Shown here: in pieces, positions 1 through 5,164 of the stretch
How positions within the stretch are numbered: position 1 is the stretch's first letter
How the letters are laid out: each line of letters starts with the position of its first letter
NCBI GenBank assembly: GCA_020630355.1
Contig: JAHDBO010000160.1
Coordinates: 1 to 5,164, forward strand
Length of the DNA stretch: 5,164 nucleotides
DNA from: Saprospiraceae bacterium
Lineage (GTDB): Bacteria > Bacteroidota > Bacteroidia > Chitinophagales > Saprospiraceae
Direction: 5' to 3'
The notes under the pieces: generated by a model
Told to the model about the DNA's origin: nothing
The model's input: the letters and a program-made list of their open reading frames with translations, nothing else
The model's database searches: none
Position numbers and translations under genes: made by a program

Positions 1-10
1 CACAAAAACC

Positions 11-47
11 AACAAAAAAGAGCGGCATTTTGCCGCTCTTTTTTGTT
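11..47 (-). terminator. Intrinsic terminator after topA, probably bidirectional
   Basis: A perfect inverted repeat pairs bases 11-27 with 31-47 around a 3-base loop. The core is AGAGCGGCA / TGCCGCTCT, flanked by six A on one side and six T on the other. Read on the minus strand it is a GC-rich stem followed by a U-run directly after topA, the classic form of a Rho-independent terminator. The A and T flanks are symmetric, so the plus-strand reading also ends in a U-run and could stop a convergent transcript coming from the left of the window. The outermost base pair overlaps the last base of the topA stop codon TAA (47-49). Confidence 0.93.
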
Positions 48-2557
48 TATGCTTTCCCACTTTCCTCAATGATTTTCTTGACCTCTTCGAGGGTCATCGC
101 TTTCGCTTCCTCTTGAGTGATGCGAGTACCATCTTCTTTTTTAGGAATAGAAATGGATTTCTTTTTGAATCGGATGAAAGGGCCCCAGCGACCGTTCTCC
201 AAGTTGATTTTCTCTTCTGGCCATTGCTGAATGTAGCGATTGGCTTCTTTTTCAACCTTGGCAGCTATCAACTCTGTCATTTCTTCTTTAGTCAGGGTTT
301 CTGGGTCGTAGCGTTTGGGGATATTGATGAACATAGAATTGTACTTCAAGAAAGGACCAAAGCGTCCTTTGCCCCTTGTGACTGGTAAGCCTTTGTAGGT
401 CATTACTGGTGCATCCGCTCTGCGTTTTTCTTCAATCAATTCTAATGCCCGCTCGAAGTTGACCGTCATAGGATCTTCGCCTCTAGGCAAAGAAACATAA
501 GCAGAACCAAATTTTACATAAGGTCCAAAACGTCCAACAGCGACGCTGACTTCTTGATCTTCGTAGTTGCCCAATACTTTCGGTAATTTGAACAATTCCA
601 TCGCCTCCTCGTAAGTCAAGTCGGTCATTTCCTGGCCAGGTTTCAAATTGGCATATTTAGGCTTCTCGTCTTCATCGAGCTCTTCTGGTTTCCCGATTTG
701 TACAACGGGTCTCCCTAGGCGAGACAAACGAATCAAGACCGTCCTGCCCGTTTCGGGGTCGGTACCTAAGATGCGTTCACCCGATGCTCTTTCGGCGTTT
801 TCTATTGTTTCTTTGACGGTGTTGTGAAATGGCGTATAAAATTCGCCCAACATTTTATTCCACTGGATTTTACCATGTGCGATCTCATCAAAGTCCTCTT
901 CGATTTTTGCCGTGAAGCGGTAATTCATGATATCATCGAAGTGCTCCTCCAGAAAATCGGTGACAATCATCCCGATGTCCGTAGGGAAGAGGCGGTTTTT
1001 GACCGCTCCTGTATTTTCTGATTCTGTTTTTTTAGAAATATTTCCTTTGGAAAGGGTTAGAACTTGATATTCTCGAGGTGTACCCTCGGTACTTCTTTTC
1101 TGAACGTAATTGCGGCTTTCTAGTGTGATTTTACTGATAGTGGGTGCATAAGTCGAAGGACGGCCAATACCCAATTCTTCCATTTTCTTGACCAGTGCAG
1201 CTTCCGAAAAACGGGCTGGCGGCCTAGTAAATCGCTCCTTAGCTGTCAGGTTTCTCAAATCCAATTTTTGTCCAACCTTCAATGGGGGCAACATTCCTTT
1301 TGCCTCGTCTTCCTCGTCGTCATCATCATTAGATTCGAGGTAGACCTTCAAGAAACCATCAAATTTCAGAACCTCTCCCTCTGCTTTCAACTGTTCATTG
1401 GGGATAGTTGAAATATTAATATCTACCACCGTTTTTTCCAGTTGGGCTTCTGCCATTTGGGAAGCAATCGTCCGCTTCCAAATCAGTTCATATAACCGCT
1501 GTTGGTCACGGTCGTTGGTGACCATTTCACGTTCTATATAGGTAGGTCGAATGGCTTCGTGTGCTTCTTGAGCCGATGCGTTTTTACTTTTGAAACGTCG
1601 AGTTTGAACGTATTGCTTACCGTATTTGGTTTCAATTTCTTGAGCGATGGATGCTAGGGCAACTTCACTTAATTTGGTTGAATCGGTACGCATGTAGGTA
1701 ATGAAACCCTGCTCGTACAAACGTTGGGCATTCATCATGGTGCGCTTTACTGCAAAGCCTAGTTTTCGTGAAGCTTCCTGCTGCAAAGTGGAAGTCGTAA
1801 ATGGAGCAGTTGGTTTGCGCTTGAGCGGTTTGATTTTAATATCATCAATATTGAAAGTTGCCGATTTGCATTTTTCTAGAAAGGCTTCAGCACCACTTTC
1901 GGAATCGTATTTTTTAGGCAATTCTGCTAGTAAAGCCACTTTTTCGCCCTGAGCGTTCACCACATCGAAGATGGCGTTTACTTTGTAAAAAGAAGTGACT
2001 TGGAAATTGCGGATTTCTCGTTCTCGTTCTACGATTAGCTTCACCGCGACCGATTGGACTCGACCACCAGATAATTTGCCTTTTACTTTTTTCCAAAGTG
2101 TCTCCGATAGTTCAAAACCGACCAACCTATCAAGGATACGTCTTGCTTGTTGTGCATTGACGACATCCAAGTCAACTGTTCTAGGGTTTTTTATCGCACT
2201 TTGAATCGCAGGTTTCGTGATTTCACGGAAGACAATCCGTTTAGTCGAGGACTCATCGAGTCCTAATACTTTGCATAAATGCCACGAAATAGCTTCTCCC
2301 TCTCGGTCTTCATCCGTTGCCAACCAAACCTCATCTACTTTTTTGACCCAATCTTTTAGGTCTTTGACCACCTTTTTCTTATCGTCCGAGACGACATAAT
2401 TTGGATGAAAGCCTTTATCGACTTCAACGCCTTTTTTACCCTTTTCTAGATCACGGATATGCCCGAAACTAGATTTGACTTTAAAGTCTTTTCCTAGGTA
2501 TTTCTCAATCGTTTTTGCCTTTGCAGGCGACTCTACTATCAATAAATTCTTTGGCAT
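47..2557 (-). CDS. topA: DNA topoisomerase I (type IA), omega protein
   Basis: An 836-residue type IA topoisomerase that nicks one DNA strand through a 5'-phosphotyrosine and relaxes negative supercoils in the nucleoid. The N-terminus is a TOPRIM domain: IVESPAKAKTI (residues 7-17) carries the family Glu9 and Lys13, and TDEDREGE (81-88) gives the Mg-binding D82, D84 and E86. The catalytic motif GFITYMRTDST (284-294) contains the nucleophile Tyr288 and the conserved Arg290. An acidic run at 409-418 lies within the core. After about residue 595 come four repeats around GRxGP, at about 613 (degenerate), 675, 731 and 789. The whole protein has only two cysteines (94 and 230), so the four-Cys zinc ribbons of the E. 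coli enzyme are absent. The ATG start is supported by the position of Glu9, which matches E. coli numbering; no Shine-Dalgarno sequence precedes it. A terminator follows immediately. The length is complete, with no sign of frameshift. Confidence 0.97.
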   Translation of the reverse strand: MPKNLLIVESPAKAKTIEKYLGKDFKVKSSFGHIRDLEKGKKGVEVDKGFHPNYVVSDDKKKVVKDLKDWVKKVDEVWLATDEDREGEAISWHLCKVLGLDESSTKRIVFREITKPAIQSAIKNPRTVDLDVVNAQQARRILDRLVGFELSETLWKKVKGKLSGGRVQSVAVKLIVEREREIRNFQVTSFYKVNAIFDVVNAQGEKVALLAELPKKYDSESGAEAFLEKCKSATFNIDDIKIKPLKRKPTAPFTTSTLQQEASRKLGFAVKRTMMNAQRLYEQGFITYMRTDSTKLSEVALASIAQEIETKYGKQYVQTRRFKSKNASAQEAHEAIRPTYIEREMVTNDRDQQRLYELIWKRTIASQMAEAQLEKTVVDINISTIPNEQLKAEGEVLKFDGFLKVYLESNDDDDEEDEAKGMLPPLKVGQKLDLRNLTAKERFTRPPARFSEAALVKKMEELGIGRPSTYAPTISKITLESRNYVQKRSTEGTPREYQVLTLSKGNISKKTESENTGAVKNRLFPTDIGMIVTDFLEEHFDDIMNYRFTAKIEEDFDEIAHGKIQWNKMLGEFYTPFHNTVKETIENAERASGERILGTDPETGRTVLIRLSRLGRPVVQIGKPEELDEDEKPKYANLKPGQEMTDLTYEEAMELFKLPKVLGNYEDQEVSVAVGRFGPYVKFGSAYVSLPRGEDPMTVNFERALELIEEKRRADAPVMTYKGLPVTRGKGRFGPFLKYNSMFINIPKRYDPETLTKEEMTELIAAKVEKEANRYIQQWPEEKINLENGRWGPFIRFKKKSISIPKKEDGTRITQEEAKAMTLEEVKKIIEESGKA

Positions 2558-2605
2558 CGATGCAATGTTTCTTTCTATTCTTGTCTAGTGTAAAGCTTTT
2601 CGTAG

Positions 2606-2628
2606 GTTACTTTTACTATACAAGTAAC
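2606..2628 (-). other. Hairpin in the topA leader (start-proximal)
   Basis: On the minus strand GTTACTT (2628-2622) is followed by a 9-base loop and then AAGTAAC (2612-2606), a perfect 7-bp stem. It lies about 48 bases before the topA ATG, inside the predicted 5' untranslated leader. It is AT-rich, with only two G-C pairs, and has no U-run after it, so it is not an intrinsic terminator. It may be a leader structure or a palindromic protein site, or it may be chance in AT-rich DNA. Confidence 0.35.
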
Positions 2629-2670
2629 TTCAAAAGCGGTATTTGGTTTGATAAGAAGCTACTGGTTCTA

Positions 2671-2686
2671 TTAGGCGAAAGCCTAA
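2671..2686 (-). other. Hairpin in the topA leader (promoter-proximal)
   Basis: On the minus strand TTAGGC (2686-2681), loop TTTC and GCCTAA (2676-2671) form a perfect 6-bp stem. The T-run lies before the stem on the topA strand, and an A-run follows it on the plus strand, so it has the wrong layout for a terminator in either direction. It starts roughly 16 bases after the predicted transcription start, so it would fold at the 5' end of the topA mRNA and could affect transcript stability or early elongation. That role is inference. Confidence 0.4.
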
Positions 2687-2705
2687 AAAACGAATAAACG
2701 GACTA

Positions 2706-2738
2706 CAAATGTAGGAGATTCTAACTAGGAAATCCAAA
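2706..2738 (-). promoter_or_regulatory. Bacteroidota-type promoter for topA
   Basis: On the minus strand TTTG (2738-2735) is followed after 21 bases by TACATTTG (2713-2706), a full match to the Bacteroidota -7 consensus TAnnTTTG. The centres of the two elements are about 26 bases apart, as expected for -33 and -7. The -33 box begins on the base right after the dihydroorotase TGA stop. Transcription would start near 2700, giving a topA leader of about 145 nt. The -7 box also lies inside a 12-base dyad, CTACATTTGTAG (2711-2700 side of the gap). Confidence 0.65.
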
Positions 2739-4073
2739 TCAATTTTTAAAAGTCAGTCTTTCACCTTGTTTACTTTCGTTAAATACGCCCTTTTCGTAGG
2801 CAAGATGACCACTCACAATGGTATGGGTGACTCTCCCTTTGAACTCATGCCCTTTAAAGGGAGACCAGCCACATTTATAGTGGATGTTTTTCTTTTTGAC
2901 TTCCCATTTTTTATCTAAATCGACCAAGACCAGGTCTGCCCAGTAGCCTTCCTCTATATAGCCCCTGTCCTTCACATTAAAACAAATAGCTGGTGCATGG
3001 CACATTTTTTCGACAATCTTCTCAAGAGAAATCATCCCTTCGTGGTAAAACTCCAACATCACATTCAAGGAATGTTGTACCAAAGGCACGCCAGAAGGAG
3101 CTTGGAAGTAGGAATAGGATTTTTCTTCCCAAGTATGTGGGGCATGGTCGGTAGCGATGATGTCCAATCTATCATCTAACAGAGCAGGGAAAAGAGCCTT
3201 TTGATGGCTTTTTGATTTTATCGCAGGGTTGCATTTGATTTGAGTACCATATTTATCATAGTCTTTACTATTGAAGTATAAATGGTGTACACAAACCTCC
3301 GAGGTAATGCGCTTGTCTTTCAACGGGATTTTATTGGTAAATAAATCCAATTCATCCATCGTGGAAATGTGTAAGACGTGCAGGCGTGTATTGTACTGTT
3401 TGGCAAGATTGACCGCAAGTGTGGATGATTTGAGACAGCCTTCTACATTACGGATTTCAGGGTGCATATTGACAGGGATTTCCATCCCATATTTCTCTCG
3501 GTAGGCTAGGGCATTGGTGCGGATAGTTTCCTCGTCCTCGCAGTGCGTAGCGATGAGCATCGGTACTTTTGAGAAGAGATTGTCCAATGTTCTCTCATCG
3601 TCCACGAGCATATTGCCCGTACTAGAACCCATAAAGACTTTAACACCACAGACTTTTTTTGGATTGGTTTTGAGTACTTCCTCGATGTTGTCATTGGAAG
3701 CCCCCATAAAGAAGGAGTAGTTCGCTAAGGACTTCTTAGAGGCAATCTTGTACTTGTCTTCCAGTAGTTTTTGAGTCAATGCGGCTGGCTTGGTATTTGG
3801 CATTTCCATGAAGGAAGTGATGCCGCCTGCCACTGCTGCCCTAGGTTCGGTATAGAGGTCGGATTTGTGGGTCAGGCCAGGTTCCCTGAAGTGAACTTGG
3901 TCATCAATGATGCCAGGCAGTAAGTATTTCCCTTCCCCATTGATTTCACGGTCTGCTTTTTTACCGATTTGCTTCGCAATCTTTTCGATGCGACCGTTTT
4001 TAACAAAGACGTCTCTCGTCTTTATTTTTCCTTTATTAACGACAAATGCGTTTTTTATAAGTATCGACTTCAT
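2739..4073 (-). CDS. pyrC: Dihydroorotase (amidohydrolase superfamily), Bacteroidota type
   Basis: A 444-residue metal-dependent amidohydrolase, predicted to interconvert N-carbamoyl-L-aspartate and L-dihydroorotate, the third step of de novo pyrimidine synthesis in the cytosol. Visible landmarks in order are: IDDQVHFREPGLTHK (56-70) with His61 and substrate-type Arg63; MPNTKP (91-96) with Asn93; GVKVFMGSSTGN (143-154), where Lys145 is a candidate carboxylated bridging lysine; THCED with His177; LHVLHIST with His235; and ATDHAPHTWEEK (307-318), a good match to the dihydroorotase signature, with Asp309. The first His of the usual HxH pair is Gln59. The gene is full length, starts with ATG without a Shine-Dalgarno sequence and ends in TGA. 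It lies 75 bp after recQ and 181 bp before topA. Allantoinase or a hydantoinase-like enzyme is the main alternative, but the REPG and TDHAPH motifs favour dihydroorotase. Confidence 0.9.
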   Translation of the reverse strand: MKSILIKNAFVVNKGKIKTRDVFVKNGRIEKIAKQIGKKADREINGEGKYLLPGIIDDQVHFREPGLTHKSDLYTEPRAAVAGGITSFMEMPNTKPAALTQKLLEDKYKIASKKSLANYSFFMGASNDNIEEVLKTNPKKVCGVKVFMGSSTGNMLVDDERTLDNLFSKVPMLIATHCEDEETIRTNALAYREKYGMEIPVNMHPEIRNVEGCLKSSTLAVNLAKQYNTRLHVLHISTMDELDLFTNKIPLKDKRITSEVCVHHLYFNSKDYDKYGTQIKCNPAIKSKSHQKALFPALLDDRLDIIATDHAPHTWEEKSYSYFQAPSGVPLVQHSLNVMLEFYHEGMISLEKIVEKMCHAPAICFNVKDRGYIEEGYWADLVLVDLDKKWEVKKKNIHYKCGWSPFKGHEFKGRVTHTIVSGHLAYEKGVFNESKQGERLTFKN

Positions 4074-4079
4074 CTAATG

Positions 4080-4095
4080 ATTAGTGTTAACTAAT
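4080..4095. repeat. Palindrome before the dihydroorotase gene, possible operator
   Basis: The plus strand reads ATTAGTGTTAACTAAT, a perfect 6-bp inverted repeat (ATTAGT / ACTAAT) around four bases. It overlaps the last four bases of the proposed -7 element and ends 6 bases before the ATG, so a bound protein would cover the promoter and the start region. A further ATTAG lies directly before the ATG on the minus strand (4078-4074). No known regulator site is recognised. The site is AT-rich and could be chance. Confidence 0.35.
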
Positions 4096-4124
4096 TGTAT
4101 CCTTTTGGTGCGAATTTAGTCAAA
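4092..4124 (-). promoter_or_regulatory. Possible promoter for the dihydroorotase gene
   Basis: On the minus strand TTTG (4124-4121), at the end of a run of six T, is followed after 21 bases by TACAATTA (4099-4092). This agrees with the Bacteroidota -7 consensus TAnnTTTG at TA and the central TT, with two mismatches. The spacing is identical to that of the topA promoter in this window. The transcript would start near 4086, leaving a leader of only about 13 nt. The -7 box is imperfect, so confidence is moderate; the gene could also be read from recQ. Confidence 0.4.
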
Positions 4125-4148
4125 AAACAGACTTTCTAAAGTTAAGTT

Positions 4149-5164
4149 TTATTTTTCAGCCTTTTTCCAATAAAATTTCTCATTCTCATATTTATTCAAA
4201 AACCCTTCCTCAATTAAATACGCCATTGTTTTGAGCACTTTTGCTCTTCGCTTGGGCGAAAAAGAATCTGTAATTTCCTCCAAGCTCAAAGATTCCAGTC
4301 GCAGTATCATCTTGATTTTTTCCTTGTATTTTTCGTACTCTAGTTTGCTGATACCCGCTTCATTCCTACCGGAGCATACATCACAATAGCCACATCTTTT
4401 AGATTGGCTTTCGCCAAAATAAGCGAGAAGTTGCTGCGAGCGACAGTTGGCTTTTTCACAATATTCGATTACCTTTTTCAATCGGAATGCTTGCCTTTCT
4501 TTTCGGAAACTATACATTTCCATATCAATGGTCAAATCTTCGATAGGGACACGCTCTTTGAGAAAATAAAGCTGTGGCTTATCTTTCCTAGGGCGGTAGT
4601 CCACAATTTTATCCGTATGCAGTTTCAGGAATTGCTTTTCTAGGATAGTAGTAGAAGTCTGTATGGCTTTCGCCAAATAGCCTAGATTGCGCAAAGGGAC
4701 ATAATTATTGGAAATGCCCTGATAATTGCGAAGCAGTTCTCGAATGACAATATCCAATTTGGGGTTTTTGATTTGATAATCGTACAAAGTTTCCCGATTG
4801 ACTTTAAACTGCATGCTGGCTGGTACACTCACGGCATCGCTCAAATTGAGCCAACCCGACATTTCCAGCATTTTGAGCGAATGATAGACTTCTGCTTGAT
4901 TCAGACCAAATCGCTTAGCAAATTCTCCCAAATCGAAATCGAATCCTTTGTCAATACCAGCACCGACTGCCAGCTGATAGTAACTTCCCAAAGCCTGATA
5001 CACGGTCTTGATTTGCGCTAGGTTAGGATAAGCCTGTTCAAATTGTTTTTGGAGTTTGAGCTTGTCATTTTCATTATATAATAATATCGCAAAAGCACGT
5101 TCTCCATCCCGGCCCGCTCGCCCTGCTTCCTGAAAATAAGCTTCCAAATTATCGGGTACATCGA
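4149..5164 (-). CDS. recQ: RecQ-family ATP-dependent DNA helicase, C-terminal part
   Basis: The reading frame is open to the right edge, so the N-terminal part (helicase motifs I-V) lies outside the window; 337 whole codons are visible. They begin DVPDNLEAYFQEAGRAGRDG, which contains superfamily-2 motif VI with its arginines. The TTG at 5147-5145 is an internal Leu codon, not a start. Numbering from that Leu, helix-turn-helix or winged-helix-like segments can be seen at about 70-105 and 130-185. Then comes the RecQ zinc module: Cys235 and RSQQLLAYFGES, followed by CGYCDVC (Cys252, 255, 258), with an extra Cys230. A last winged-helix-like segment at about 275-327 ends the protein at TAA. No HRDC domain is visible. 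Canonical RecQ has the zinc cysteines about 50 residues after motif VI; here the gap is about 220. The expected role is 3'-5' unwinding in repair and fork restart. Confidence 0.93.
   Translation of the reverse strand, partial: DVPDNLEAYFQEAGRAGRDGERAFAILLYNENDKLKLQKQFEQAYPNLAQIKTVYQALGSYYQLAVGAGIDKGFDFDLGEFAKRFGLNQAEVYHSLKMLEMSGWLNLSDAVSVPASMQFKVNRETLYDYQIKNPKLDIVIRELLRNYQGISNNYVPLRNLGYLAKAIQTSTTILEKQFLKLHTDKIVDYRPRKDKPQLYFLKERVPIEDLTIDMEMYSFRKERQAFRLKKVIEYCEKANCRSQQLLAYFGESQSKRCGYCDVCSGRNEAGISKLEYEKYKEKIKMILRLESLSLEEITDSFSPKRRAKVLKTMAYLIEEGFLNKYENEKFYWKKAEK

Noticed and set aside
1304..1336. Acidic D/E run in TopA (residues 408-418) as a sign of repeat expansion or frameshift
   Set aside because: The frame is continuous, motifs on both sides are intact, and variable acidic loops at this place in the core are not unusual; no clean DNA repeat unit is kept beyond a few GAT/GAC codons.
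1914..2096. Minus-strand open frame inside topA in another phase
   Set aside because: It is fully contained in topA, has low-complexity Arg/Ser-rich composition, and topA itself carries all expected motifs in its own frame.
2671..2690. Hairpin plus T-run as a terminator for the dihydroorotase gene
   Set aside because: On the minus strand the six T lie before the stem rather than after it, and on the plus strand the stem is followed by A, so neither direction has the needed layout.
2515..2697. 60-codon plus-strand open frame reaching into the dihydroorotase-topA gap
   Set aside because: It starts at a TTG inside topA, lies antisense to its 5' end, has no ribosome site or recognisable domain, and its composition fits the reverse of topA coding sequence and leader.
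4122..4142. Possible terminator between recQ and the dihydroorotase gene
   Set aside because: On the minus strand ACTTT-AG-AAAGT followed by CTG and six T resembles a terminator, but the stem is only 5 bp with one G-C pair and a 2-base loop, too weak to call; the T-run is better explained as part of the -33 region.
5145..5147. TTG at 5147-5145 as the start of a 332-residue protein
   Set aside because: The same frame continues upstream as DVPDN to the window edge and joins directly to RecQ motif VI, so this TTG is an internal Leu and the gene is cut by the window.

Overview
The window looks like an ordinary chromosomal housekeeping segment of a member of the Bacteroidota. The evidence is: (i) a dihydroorotase of the type I recall from that phylum, with an active-site loop reading IDDQVHFREPG; (ii) a RecQ helicase whose zinc cysteines lie far behind helicase motif VI; (iii) a TopA without zinc-ribbon cysteines that ends in GRxGP repeats; (iv) promoter-like sequences fitting the Bacteroidota -33 TTTG / -7 TAnnTTTG pattern rather than -35/-10; and (v) no Shine-Dalgarno sequence before either visible start. 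The order or family cannot be resolved from the sequence alone.

All three genes are on the minus strand, so transcription runs from right to left. From right to left these are: the C-terminal part of a RecQ-family DNA helicase (4149-5164, N-terminal part outside the window); a 75-bp gap with a possible promoter and a short palindrome; a complete dihydroorotase gene (2739-4073); a 181-bp gap with a well-formed promoter and two leader hairpins; a complete DNA topoisomerase I gene, topA (47-2557); and a strong, symmetric intrinsic terminator whose dyad touches the topA stop codon (11-47). No gene-free stretch exceeds 300 bp. The plus strand shows no convincing gene.

Functionally, RecQ and TopA act on DNA structure (3'-5' unwinding and removal of negative supercoils), while dihydroorotase carries out the third step of de novo pyrimidine synthesis. 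Each downstream gene appears to have its own promoter, so co-orientation need not mean a single operon, although no strong terminator separates the genes and read-through is possible. I see no mobile element, CRISPR array, RNA gene or defence system, and I do not think the window holds a wholly new system. The points most worth checking are the Gln in place of a metal-binding His in the dihydroorotase, the rearranged domain order of RecQ, and the roughly 145-nt structured leader of topA.
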